From positions 51,576,443 to 51,640,442 of the forward strand of contig CP136068.1 in assembly GCA_032622095.1 (NCBI GenBank): 64,000 nt of DNA. The letters are read 5' to 3'. Positions 1 through 10,755 of the stretch are shown one piece after another. The notes beneath the pieces were generated by a model. The model worked only from the letters and a program-made list of their open reading frames with translations, had not been told where the DNA came from and did no database searches. Position 1 is the stretch's first letter; each line of letters begins with the position of its first letter. The translations under genes and the position numbers were made by a program. The stretch comes from Siphonodentalium dalli (taxonomy: Eukaryota; Mollusca; Scaphopoda; Gadilida; Siphonodentaliidae).

Positions 1-571
1 GGGTTACAATCATAGTGACAAGAGGGTTACAATCATAGTGACAAGAGGGTTACAATCATAGTGACAAGAGGGTTACAATCATAGTGACAAGAGGGTTACA
101 ATCATAGTGACAAGAGGGTTACAATCATAGTGACAAGAGGGTTACAATCATAGTGACAAGAGGGTTACAATCATAGTGACAAGAGGGTTACAATCATAGT
201 GACAAGAGGGTTACAATCATAGTGACAAGAGGGTTACAATCATAGTGACAAGAGGGTTACAATCATAGTGACAAGAGGGTTACAATCATAGTGACAAGAG
301 GGTTACAATCATAGTGACAAGAGGGTTACAATCATAGTGACAAGAGGGTTACAATCATAGTGACAAGAGGGTTACAATCATAGTGACAAGAGGGTTACAA
401 TCATAGTGACAAGAGGGTTACAATCATAGTGACAAGAGGGTTACAATCATAGTGACAAGAGGGTTACAATCATAGTGACAAGAGGGTTACAATCATAGTG
501 ACAAGAGGGTTACAATCATAGTGACAAGAGGGTTACAATCATAGTGACAAGAGGGTTACAATCATAGTGAC
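1..571. repeat. 23-bp minisatellite, about 25 identical copies
   Basis: A 23-bp unit beginning GGGTTACAATCATAGTGAC and ending AAGA is repeated head to tail from the first base. The 25th copy is partial (553-571) and ends at the junction with unique sequence. I see no variant between copies, so the array is very recent, still homogenising, or smoothed by assembly. It runs off the left window edge, so its true length is unknown. There is one GGGTTA per unit, but this is not a telomere repeat. Confidence 0.97.
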
Positions 572-1754
572 TTAAATTCTGCAGTGTCTCTTGGTTGACC
601 ACAGACATGAATTTTGCCCACCTTTTGTCCACCTTTTTCTGAATTTAACAAACTGAAAACAAATGTATGTCAAAACCAAGATGATTAGTGCAGCATTAAA
701 GATCCTGTGCCAGTGAATTTTCTTAGATATGCAAGTCTCCCATCTGGAGCCTCCCATATATTAGAGAATGCACTGGCTGTCAAGATAAATATTCAGTCCT
801 TCCCACGAGGAAAACACAACAAGAGCATTTATTTGCTCCCTAATAATAATAACCTGTAATGCAGAAGACGGGTGTAATATGGCACCTAAATTATAATTGT
901 ATGTTGGGTTTTTGCTCAACCAAAGGTCATTGTGGAATAGACCTATGTCTAGTTACACTTTAATATGCATTAGTTGAACTGAGATTGTATTAAAAGTATC
1001 TACATAAACCTTACAAAAGTTCAATATTGAACCAATAATTACAGTCTCCATTAGTATTTTGCGAAGAGGGACGTGTGCGAATTTCAGCACCAGTGAATTG
1101 AAAAGTACAAGTGCTTACGGGTGCGAGAGCAATCACTCCTGTCTCCTGGGAAGGACTGAATATTATAAGGTTAATGTAATCTCTTATATATGCGAGGCTC
1201 TCATATACTTATGAGAGAATGCATCAGGGATTTTGCAAAATTTCAGGAACTCTAGTCATGGAAGGGTTAATAAGTTCTGAAAGAGACAGATTAATTCAGA
1301 GACGGCCCCAGATGCTTTGTTAAGTAAACAAAAGCCAAAACAATATGTCTATATTTTAATATTCTTTCTGATTATGGCAGTTCTAAAGGGTGTGACTATT
1401 TTTAAAGCATACCCACCACAAAGGCTATGCATACCTTTAAACAATTTGCCATTTTCAAAAATCACACTTTCAAATTTCCAATCAAGCAACGATCAGAAGG
1501 TTAGAAAACCAGTGGTATGCATACCTTTAAACAAGCAATGTGCTACATTTACCATGTTCTCATTTCATTCAAAACCAACAGGTCATTAACATAGGAGATA
1601 CAGGCTATTTTTTTAGGGGTGTTTCAAGTTAGATTGATCTGGGACTGTAAATAATCTTTTATTCCGAGCACCAGTTAAAATAATATCTATTACCAGAAAC
1701 AAAATGTTAGGCATCGTTGCACTATTATCAAGGCTATTTCATTATATATATATA
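572..1754. other. No gene recognised; AT-rich spacer
   Basis: Only short reading frames without recognisable domains occur here. The phrase TATGCATACCTTTAAACAA occurs twice (about 1427 and 1516). An AT-rich stretch ends in a TA run directly before the Helitron pair. Confidence 0.6.
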
Positions 1755-2442
1755 CTAGCCGATGAGCCCGACGTTGTCCGGGCTATTCAAAAACCAAATT
1801 TCAAGTCGATAGCTCTACCCAGCCCGACGTTGTCCGGGCTATTCAAAAACCAAATTTCAAGTCGATAGCTCCACCCGTTTCCAAGATCTGGTCTGCGCAT
1901 GCGCGAAGCTGGCATCGCACGGGCTCGGCAACCCGATAAAATTCATATCCGGGGCAAGATACATTCACATAGCAAATTTCAAGTCGATAGCTCCACCCGT
2001 TTCCGAGATCTCGTCTGTGCATGCGCGAAGCTGGCGTCGCACGGGCTCGGCGACCCGATAAAATTTGTATCCGGGGCAAGATATATTCACATAGCAAATT
2101 TCAAGTCGATAGCTCCACCCTTTTCCGAGATCTCGTCTGCGCATGCGCGAAGCTGGCGTCGCACGGGCTCGGCGACCCGATAAAATTCGTATCCGGGGCA
2201 AGATACATTCACATAGCAAATTTCAAGTCGATAGCTCCACGCGTTTCCGAGATCTCGTCTGCGCATGCGCTGCACGGGCGTCACACGGGCTCGCCAATAC
2301 GACAAGGTCGACCGCCTGGTCAAACTACACACACGTACCAAGTTTCGTCCCGATCGGTCGAGAATCGTAGATTTGTATAAATGACAGACAGACAGACAAA
2401 CAGACAAACAAACAGACAGAGGTCTTCAAAATATATATGAGA
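1755..2442 (-). mobile_element. Non-autonomous Helitron, first of a tandem pair
   Basis: Read on the minus strand, the element begins TCTCATATATATTTTGAAGACC and ends in CTAG, flanked by host A and next to the following copy. About 11 nt inside the CTAG end lies a hairpin (AGCCCGAC, loop GTT, GTCCGGGCT, one bulged base), the Helitron 3' hallmark. A second copy of this hairpin lies near 1822. The body has 3-4 tandem units of 122 bp, each with a GCGCATGCGC-like palindrome, then a GACA/AACA microsatellite near the 5' end. No Rep/helicase reading frame is present, so it would depend on an autonomous partner. Confidence 0.85.
1862..2290. repeat. 122-bp tandem repeat inside Helitron
   Basis: The unit contains TGCGCATGCGCGAAGCTGG, CGGGCTCGGCGACCCGATAA and ATTTCAAGTCGATAGCTCC. 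Copies start 122 bp apart (about 1899, 2021, 2143) and are more than 95% alike by eye. The same unit occurs in the Helitrons at 2443-3026, 13762-15080 and 35102-35846. Confidence 0.9.
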
Positions 2443-3026
2443 CTAGCCGATGAGCCCGACGTTGTCCGGGCTATTGCAAAACCAAATTTCGATAGCTCCA
2501 CCCGTTTCCGAGATCCAAATTTCAAGTCGATAGCTCCACCCGTTTCCGAGATCTGGTGTATTGAAAAACTAAATTTCAAGTCGATAGCTCTACCCGTTTC
2601 CGAGATCTGGTCTGCGCATGCGCGAAGCTGGCGTCGCACGGGCTCGGCGACCCGATAAAATTCGTATCCGGGGCAAGATACATTCACATAGCAAATTTCA
2701 AGTCGATAGCTCCACCCGTTTCCGAGATCTCGTCTGCGCATGTGCGAAGCTGGTGTCGCACGGGCTCGGCGACCCGATATAATTCGTATCCGGGGCAAGA
2801 TACATTCACATAGCAAATTTCAAGTCGATAGCTCCACCCGTTTCCGAGATCTCGCGAAGCGGCGCCGCACGGGCTCGCCAATACGACAACGTTCACCGCC
2901 TGGTCAAACTACACTCACGTACCAAGTTTCGTCCCGATCGGTCGAGAATCGTAGATTTGTATTAATGACAGACAGACAGACAGACAGACAAACATACAGA
3001 CAGAGGTCTTCAAAATATATAAGAGA
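2443..3026 (-). mobile_element. Non-autonomous Helitron, second of a tandem pair
   Basis: It starts with CTAG exactly where the previous copy ends and has the same 3' hairpin. It carries about two 122-bp units and a GACA microsatellite, and finishes at the TC-type 5' end (plus-strand ...AAGAGA followed by host T). The pair as a whole is flanked by A and T, as expected for Helitron insertion without target duplication. No coding capacity. Confidence 0.85.
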
Positions 3027-3639
3027 TTATAACATTAGGCTAGATTTTTTAATGATTGTGAGATTCAGCAGCCAGGATTGGGCTTCAGCTTTAGCTAAAT
3101 TTCAGGTCTACAAGATGTATGCCTATTTTCACATTGATATATGACCTTTTCATTTCATATTAAGTTATAGGAAGAGATAGACCATCTTTGAAGTGTTGTT
3201 CTGGAAGAGGTACTACATACAGAATGGTATTTGACTAATACCAACTTCTTATTCAATTTATTCATGTGTGCTCAGTGCTTTTATTCATATTGTGTTCCTT
3301 TTTCAAATTAAAGACAAGGAAGGCGTTCGTAATACCATTAGAATGGTATCGTATTCTACCTGAACTAGCAAAAAACAAGCGCTATAAATATATAGCGTAC
3401 AAAGATATATCACCTACAATCAGATGAGCTTCTTGAGGTGTCGAAATATTACATATTACGGTATTTGCCAGAATATGTGTGCATAGTGCACCAACTGATG
3501 ACTTCTTGGATTTCAATATAAAGAAAACAATGCTAGGCAACTTGAGTACTGGTACCATTATTGTTGGTAATATATATTTTATTGGAGAAATATGCAACAC
3601 AAAGTTACCCGTTCCTATTAATCGTTATCTGTATTTTAG

Positions 3640-4190
3640 TGTTATCGTTCTTCCCTGAAAATAACAAAGGCACCTGTTATAGCTTTACGGTTAACAGAAG
3701 AATTTCAACTCGCTGTACCTCACTGGGAGAATAATAATAATGAAAATAAGAACAAAGTCTTTTTCACATTTTCATTGTAATAATGGTTTTACAAGCTTTG
3801 TATTTTTTAGCTTTACCAGCTGTGAACGCCTTCCTAATCATTAATTTGAAATGGTTATACATACTGTCTCATTCCGGTCAAAGGCCTATTAGGATTATTA
3901 CAGCTGAAGACCCAGTAATGAGCCACTAACTTTGGAGATAGTGTAGTATACCATTGAAATATTGTTTGACCATATCATGTATTTCATTTCTGATGGATAT
4001 TTCATATAATGTATTCTTTTTTCAAACAAACCATTAATTCAGTCTGACAAGAACATTTCAGTATTTCAAGTCCCCATTGTACAATTTTGTAGTTTTCAGA
4101 CATATAGTTCTTCGCTGAAAATGACAACAAAGGCACCTGTTACAACTTTACGGTAAACACAGGAATTACAATACCCAGTATAGTCGGTGT
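3640..4190. repeat. Dispersed repeat, copy 1 (pairs with 6700-7245)
   Basis: Blocks such as TTTGAAATGGTTATACATAC, CAGCTGAAGACCCAGTAA and CAGTCTGACAAGAACAT are shared in the same order with 6700-7245. A sub-block with TTTACGG and AACA recurs at both ends (about 3683 and 4141), suggesting a partly tandem repeat with a unit of about 460 bp. No coding potential seen. Between 3027 and 3640 I see nothing recognisable. Confidence 0.75.
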
Positions 4191-4192
4191 GC

Positions 4193-5264
4193 TTAAAGGA
4201 ATTAGTCTCTCAACAAAATATTTTTTTTATCGTCATAATACTAATAATATATGTCTAACAGACCCATTTCGCCAAGAAAATTCAAAATCGAGCAGATAGT
4301 ATTTATATTATGATGATATTAAAAAAATCGCGGAAATATCCGAAGTCAGTCAAGTGAGTGCGATCACATGACCACAACGCGGTCACATGACCGATCATCT
4401 GCATCGACGCTTACCGATGACAGCGGTGGGTGGAGCTTGAAATAATTCCGCCAATCGAGAAAACGAGTTGATAAATTACGCTGGATAATTACCTAAGCCT
4501 TTACGATAAAAAGCGATCACGGAATAAAACTGTTTGAATGTGCTGAATTATGAACTGGCTTTGCTAGAATGTGGGTTATATAACGAATAATGATGGCTAA
4601 AATGCACTTTGATGCGATAAAAGTTATTTGAAATGAGATTAATTTATGCAGAAATGCAATGAGCGAGCGGAATTTCGTGCGAAACTAATTTAACTGTTTC
4701 TGAAAGAATACAAGTTAGGCCATATACCGGTACTTCATTCTTCGTTGTATGGTACCAATTTCGGAAGCTAGTTTACACATTAGTGTCATCCAGTTGTGCG
4801 CTATATGCGTACAATTAAATACAAATGGGTGTGATTAAAAAGGTGGTAGTTATTGTACTAGTACATGTATCATGATGGCTTAAATTCGTCATAATAATGT
4901 TCCTGTCTGTTTCTTCACACGAAACATTTTGTTTGGAGAAGTGCACGACTGTGAACAGCTTGCTAAAATCCTTCCAGTCAAGATCGATAAGTGAGTAAAC
5001 AAAATAATTAACTCGAATACACAACAGACTGTTGAAACTACAATAATTATTAGTTAGGCTTCAGTTTTGCATAACGACATTTTTTTTAATTGAAGGCTAG
5101 TCTGGCATCGTTTTTCAGTTTGTTGTTTGTTTTATTTTACGTTTTGATGTCACATATTGACTTTCTAGAGAGGATTTTTTTGAATTGTTAGCATAGAAAA
5201 ACTCCAATGATTGCCTCTAATAAAGAGCGTCCATGTTTTCGACGCGGTGTAGACAATAAAGAGC
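4193..5264. repeat. Dispersed repeat about 1.07 kb, longer copy (pairs with 18628-19428)
   Basis: The two copies match from AAAGGAATTAGT to the segment with AATAAAGAGCGT. The longer copy has about 220 bp (about 4290-4510) absent from the other, with GAT microhomology at the deletion points. The differences inside the short shared frames change residues, so I read this as a non-coding repeat and not a gene pair. Confidence 0.75.
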
Positions 5265-5400
5265 GTTCTCAATTATGAACGTGCTCTATTTCGATATGTC
5301 ATGGGTGATTTTGTATGTGGTATTGTGACAATTAAATATAAAGAGCGTCCATGCTTCTGTCTCCCAAAAGCGGTAGACAATAAAGAGCGTTCTAAATTAC
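5205..5400. repeat. Cluster of AATAAAGAGCGT motifs
   Basis: AATAAAGAGCGT or TATAAAGAGCGT occurs about four times, as two pairs with spacing like 'AAAGAGCGTCCATG...GTAGACAATAAAGAGCGTTCT'. A partial copy is at about 19386. Function unknown. Confidence 0.7.
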
Positions 5401-6269
5401 GCACTGTGTTGTCTTTTTGGAGGTACTAAATAATGGATCGCTAGCCCGCCCACAACTGAACACACTACATCTACTAGCCATCTTGGAATATGTGGAGATG
5501 ACAGATACTCGGGATATTTATATCGAAAGTAAAACAACAAACAAACACAAAACAAAGGCGCATAAACAGAGCTAACATTATTCAGCCCAGTGTTTATATA
5601 AATTTGGGCGCTTCTTATATATGTATGACCAGAGCGATAATGTTCGAATTCTTTCTATTCACTTTGTGGCATTTTAGAGTGCAAACAAGTTCGCGACACT
5701 GATGAATAGTCACTGAGTGATTACAAATCACCAAATGAATACGCGAGACAATCAAAGCACTAATTACTGCCATCTATTTACCAAAAACAGACACGTGCCG
5801 GCATGTTAAATTATTAATGGCTACAAAAACAACAACCATTCTAGGGGCTATTAATTACTTTTTTCACATCGTTATTGTCTTCTATTCCAGATAAACGGCC
5901 AAAGCGTAACGTAATCTATACACCACACGCGCACATACGACTCCGCATTTTAGTATCGGCTGACTTACGATTACGTCCTCGTAGTCTGCATAATAAACTC
6001 CGGCTCCGAATCTGTGTTTTTAATTCGCTCCCCACAAGTACGTCACTCGTAGTTTAGTCACGGAAATCTCTGAATACCGGTGGTGGTATTATTTATTTAT
6101 TTTACGGGTTATTTATTACGCGATCGGAATGGGACTTGGATCATTTTAATCACAACAGGGAGGGCTTTCCGATTGCGTTTTGTAGTTTCTAGAGCGAATA
6201 AGTCCTTTAAAATGTTAGGCATTGTTGATAGAATGTTACATTCCTCCAGTTATCACAGCGCCTGAATAC
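5401..6269. other. No gene recognised
   Basis: Short reading frames only; no domain, splice pattern or repeat structure that I can support. Confidence 0.5.
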
Positions 6270-6660
6270 TACTCTTGAGTGCCTAATAAAAGTACAGGGT
6301 GGAATAATAGTACAGGTTGGAAAATGTCGCATAACTGAATAATAGTACAGGACGGAATAAATGTACAGACTGGAAATATTAGTACCATACATCCCAACAA
6401 AATGCACCATCTTGACTGGTTTACTGATGCCATGTGACAGATATAGTTTCGATGGATAGCCAGGTCTGTGAATTTACAGTGGGGTGTTCACTGTCAACAA
6501 TCAGAGTTCATTTATCTATTAATAACACAATTTAAGATTGGTGAATTATTTCTTTTGGTTAATTTAATAAACGTACAGGACCAAATAACGATCGTACAGG
6601 TGGGAATTTTACCTCGATTTTAATAATCGTACATGTATGTTTATTAGGCACTCAAGAGTA
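6270..6660. mobile_element. MITE with TACTCTTGAGTGCC termini
   Basis: Left end TACTCTTGAGTGCCTAATAAA is matched at the right end by the reverse complement TTTATTAGGCACTCAAGAGTA. Internally, AATAATAGTACAGG-type motifs recur. It has no coding capacity. The same architecture, with related ends, is found at 41374-41811. Confidence 0.75.
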
Positions 6661-6699
6661 ACTTATCAGTTTCACACACCCGAACAAGTACATAGTATG

Positions 6700-7245
6700 T
6701 CTTTAATTTAGTCTGATAAGAACATCTCAGTATTTCAAGTCACCATTTTATAATTTAGTAGTTTTCAGACGTATTGTTAATCCTTTACGGTAAACACAAA
6801 AATTACAATATCTGGTATCTCTTCACTGAAGAATTATGATAATGAAAATAAGAACCAAGTTTTGTTCACATTCTTCATTGTGTTTACGGTAGCACAGTGA
6901 ACATCTTCCGTATGACCATAACTTTAATTTGAAATGGTTATACATACTGTCTCATCCGGTCAAAGACCTATTAGGATTATTTCAGCTGAAGACCCAGTAA
7001 AGAGCCAAAACTCGACTGACTCTCCAGCTTTATAAGAAATATTCCTTCCCAGGTTTAACTTTGGAGATAGTGTTGTATACCATTGAATATTGTTTGACCA
7101 TATCATGTATTTCATTTTTTATTTTTAATGCATGTTTCATATAATGTATTCTTTTATCAGACAAACCTTTAACTCAGTCTGACAAGAACATCTGAGTATT
7201 TCAAGTCACCATTGTACAATTTAGTAGTTTTCAGATGCTCACTCA
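6700..7245. repeat. Dispersed repeat, copy 2 (pairs with 3640-4190)
   Basis: Same block order as 3640-4190. It includes one extra segment with CTCGACTGACTCTCCAGC (about 7012) missing from the other copy. The TCTGAYAAGAACATCT block occurs at both ends, about 457 bp apart. Confidence 0.75.
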
Positions 7246-7609
7246 GAAGAGTGATTACACATTTTCAGAATTCAATATTGCATAGTTAATGTAATTCTGG
7301 GTATTTGTTCCACACCCATTGGCGTGAGACACATACATATACCCCGGTATTCAAAGTGTTAATGTGGCCAAAGATGAGATACATTTCATCAGATTTACAC
7401 TTAACTTAAGGTGATGCCCAAATCATTGCTGATGATGGATTGAAATTTGGTAAAAAAGTTAAGGCTATATTCCGAATCACATCTCTGATTGTCATCAGAT
7501 CTCTATGAAACATTTCTTTTGATTCAATGTCACTTAGTTGGGTAATCAAATATTTTAACAATTGTTAGATTGGATGTGGCAAAACAGTTTGATACAATTT
7601 TTTTGAGTT

Positions 7610-7755
7610 CCAGCTGGAACCTCCAGGTTGCATTGGTACAAGCAGAGCCTGGCTAATAGCCCACACGATTGTACCAGTCGTCGTGTCTTGAAATTATATT
7701 GTCCAGAACCAGCTGGCATCATCACAGAGGACAGTTAAGGGCTAAGAGGTACATA
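7610..7755. repeat. Dispersed repeat, uninterrupted copy (pairs with 16805-17222)
   Basis: CAGCTGGAACCTCCAGGTTG, GCAGAGCCTGGCTAATAGCC and GGGCTAAGAGGTACATA occur in this order here and at 16805-17222, where an insertion splits the copy. The stretch 7246-7609 holds nothing recognisable. Confidence 0.8.
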
Positions 7756-7804
7756 AACTCAGAAAGTTTCCAGCATTACTTTAAAAATGGATGTTGATTG
7801 TATG

Positions 7805-7913
7805 GCATTCCATGGAGTATGGATGCAAGTTGAACATAAAAGTGCTCAACACCAGTAACGTTGTCAACACATGAAAATGTCAGACCAATTTGCATCCATA
7901 CTCCATGGAATGC
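7805..7913. repeat. Short foldback repeat with 24-bp perfect arms
   Basis: GCATTCCATGGAGTATGGAT plus GCAA (7805-7828) is exactly reverse-complemented at 7890-7913, with a 61-nt centre. It may be a small foldback MITE. Confidence 0.8.
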
Positions 7914-8077
7914 AATAAAATAAACATTCATTACACTCACCTGTCAAACTGAATGAGTATTTACAGCCTAAAGTTAATGATATTCTCAACTTTTCAATCA
8001 TATGTTAAAGATTGCTTCCACACACTATGGACACAAGTTTGGGTTTATATAATAGTGCCCAATGTCAAAAGTTATCA

Positions 8078-8184
8078 TTTAATTATTCATCATCTAGTTA
8101 CACAACATGATGCATTATATGATGTCAAATTTAATTATTCATCATCAAGTTACACAACATGATGCATTATATGATGTCAAATTT
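8078..8184. repeat. 52-bp tandem duplication
   Basis: The block TTTAATTATTCATCATC...ATGATGTCAAA occurs twice, 52 bp apart, with one or two differences. Confidence 0.85.
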
Positions 8185-8313
8185 ACAACTATGAACTATA
8201 AACTTTTAAAGGTACATAAAACAAATTAAGCTTAAGTTTTGAAAGCTAATAAAAATGAATGAGAAATATGTGTCAAATTTAATTCTGAATATCAAACACC
8301 TAAAATAAATATT

Positions 8314-9394
8314 TTTAAAGGTACTCAATCCGATTAAGCACCCCTAAATTATGGGCAGCCAAATTAACATATACTCAAATATTTGGAGATATCTCTAAAT
8401 ATTTGGAGATATCTCTAAATCAGCACATATCCCTAATTGAACCTGGAATTGGACTTATCTCTAAATGAATTAGAGATATCTCCAAATTAATTGAAGATAT
8501 CTCTAAATCATTTGAAGATATCTCTAATTCATTTGAGGATAAGTTCTTTTTGAACATATATGTCACATATCCGTAAATAAAATACTTCTCCATATTTCGA
8601 TTTGGAGATATCTCCAAATTGAATTAGAGATATCTCTAAATAATTGGAGATATCTCCAAATCGAATTAGAGATATCTCTAAATGATTTGCACTTCTCCTC
8701 AAATAAGTACTTTTGGAGATATCTCTAAATGAAATGGAGATATCGCTAAATGATTTATAAGTGGATAAATTGAATATACTTCTCCGTAAATGCATTTGTG
8801 GATATCTCTAAATGATTTGAAGAGATCTTCAAATATTTGGAGATATCTCCCAATAATTGGAGATATCTCCAAATGAATTAAGAGATATCTCCAAATATTT
8901 AGAGATATCTTCAAATGGTTTGGTGTCCTAAATAGTTAGGGTATGAATTGAAAAGCTCTCCAAATCGATTTAGAGATAACTGCAATTTAATTGGAGATAT
9001 CTCCAAATATTTGAGTATATGTTAATTTGGCTGCCCATACTAAATTACTATTTCTTTGGCTTCAGGGGTAAAAAATATTTGATTCGAGTCGAGGAACCCA
9101 CCCATCAAAGCTCAGAATGATCAGATATTGATTTTTGAAGTTTGTTATTTCTCGAGATGTGAGGTGGATAACTGTAAAAGCAAGTGGTGATAATAACGCA
9201 AATTTGACCGAGACCATCCTTTTGAGGCGCGATTCTGGGCCACAAACAATAGAAATAACAAAACTTCAAAAATTGATATCTGATCACTCTGAGCGTTGAT
9301 GGGTAGGTTCCTCGACTCGAATCAAATATTTTTTACTCCAGAAGCCAAAGAAATAGTAATGTATGAGGGTCTGATCGGATTGAGTACCTTTAAA
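8314..9394. mobile_element. Foldback/MITE element with about 100-bp inverted arms, interrupted
   Basis: The ends TTTAAAGGTACTCAATCCGAT and ATCGGATTGAGTACCTTTAAA are inverted. Deeper in, the left arm (9041-9150: CTATTTCTTTGGCTTC, GATTCGAGTCGAGGAACC) is mirrored by 9250-9358. The left arm is split by the element at 8351-9038; without it the two arms align through TTACTATTTCTTTGG. No coding capacity. Confidence 0.8.
8351..9038. mobile_element. Palindrome-array MITE nested in the left arm of the foldback element
   Basis: Perfect terminal inverted repeats of about 45 bp begin ATGGGCAGCCAAATTAACAT. The flanks CCTAAATT (8343-8350) and ACTAAATT (9039-9046) look like an 8-bp target duplication with one mismatch, the size made by hAT-type transposases. 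The interior is almost entirely degenerate copies of TTTGGAGATATCTCCAAA and TTAGAGATATCTCTAAAT, each self-complementary. No transposase is encoded. Confidence 0.8.
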
Positions 9395-10129
9395 TATAAA
9401 ATAAGTAAACACCTGTGAGAATGTAAACACCTGTGAGAATGCCAATGGTGAAGCAGGCTGCAGCTGTAAGCTCGAAACTGAAGCCCTGACTTTCACGAAT
9501 GGCTTAATAAAATTTAACAGCTTCAGCAGCATGGTATTTCTTCTGGTCGTCTCACTGGAATTAGCTTCCGAGCCACTTGGGTTACCTTTAAGGGCTCTTG
9601 TGTACGAGGCCCTAAGACTTGCCATTTTTTTCTTCACTTCTTCCACTGCAAAATTAATTTATGAGAAGTTACAAAAGCACACAATTCATTCAAACTTTAC
9701 AAATATGTATAACATTGATAATAAGCTACTTGTGTGATTATACTCATGTGGTATGCAAGTGTTGCATTTAATATATATATATATTTACACACTAAGTGTT
9801 GTCATCACTAAATCCAGCATTCTGATTGGTCGGCGCCCACGTGGCTAGTTGCAGTTATTTCTCGGTGAATGCGCAACGCCTTATAACACCAAGCTAATAA
9901 CACCATCGATACGTCATTAGGTTTGGAAAGACGAACGCGTAATGCTTTGGGCGCATTTTGACTCGCGCAGGATTGACTTAATACATCATCGGGTTTTAAC
10001 ATGAAGAGAAATTGTTCCTATTAACTATTGCCAAGGGTGCTATTGGGTATTTTGGGCTGATCTTGTCACGATACACTTTTCGATTTAAATATATTTACAA
10101 AAGTGGCTTTTTCGCTAAATGTATATAAA
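9395..10129. other. No gene recognised
   Basis: Contains short reading frames, a tandem CACCTGTGAGAATG phrase (about 9412 and 9430) and a TA microsatellite (9772-9784). No domain recognised. Confidence 0.5.
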
Positions 10130-10292
10130 TATAAGGATTAACTGTCATGTGGACTATTGTTATGGAGATGTAACGGTGAGTTAAGTGGACATAACTTGTA
10201 TGAAAAACCCTTCGGGTTTTACACAAGTTATGTCCACTTACCTCACCGTTACATCTCCATAAAAACAGTCCACATGACAGTTAATCCTTATA
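10130..10292. repeat. Long near-perfect hairpin (foldback MITE)
   Basis: TATAAGGATTAACTGTCATG at the left is mirrored by CATGACAGTTAATCCTTATA at the right. The arms of about 75 bp run almost to a centre with AAAACCCTTCGGGTTTT. One short mismatch zone lies near TATTGTTATGG/CCATAAAAACA. Confidence 0.9.
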
Positions 10293-10577
10293 TACATGTA
10301 CATTGACATTTTCTAAAAATGTTCAAATGCAATGGAATGCCAACATGTATTTGTCTGCTGCTGTGGTTGAATATCATAACAAATACTTCAAGTGGTGTCT
10401 GTGTATATAGCAGATGTTGAAGCCAATGACTGTTCTAAAAAAAAATATTTATTCTTTTTTTTGTCAGCCTCGAAGTTCAAAATCAACAGCCAGGTATTAA
10501 ATTCCCATGTACCCCAATGTTGCCATAGATAATTAGTAATATCCCAAATTATTATAAAAAGAGGCCTGTTAGGTTAC

Positions 10578-10755
10578 AATATACTAACATGAGTGAAATT
10601 TTTCTTACAAAAAAGTTATTTGATTGGGATAAAGTGAGTTTTAACTTTGAAATGATACCTCAAAATGTTGAGGTATCATTTCAAAGTTAAAACTCACTTT
10701 ATCCCAATCGAATACAACTTTTTTGTAAGAAAAATTTTGCTCATGTTAGTATATT
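10578..10755. repeat. Second long near-perfect hairpin
   Basis: The arm starting AATATACTAACATGAG is mirrored by CTCATGTTAGTATATT. The arms are about 85 bp with very few mismatches and meet at a centre with GATACCTCAAAATGTTGAGGTATC. Confidence 0.9.

Noticed and set aside
1-571. CRISPR-like or telomeric array
   Set aside because: Units are contiguous with no spacers, so it is not CRISPR. One GGGTTA per 23 bp is not a telomere repeat.
1843-2816. Overlapping reading frames on both strands with peptides like REAGVARARRPDK
   Set aside because: They arise from the 122-bp Helitron repeat (length not a multiple of three) and appear in several frames on both strands; no coding sign.
4815-5024. Minus-strand frame shared with 19102-19296
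   Set aside because: Part of a duplicated non-coding repeat; base differences alter residues, so there is no sign of protein constraint.
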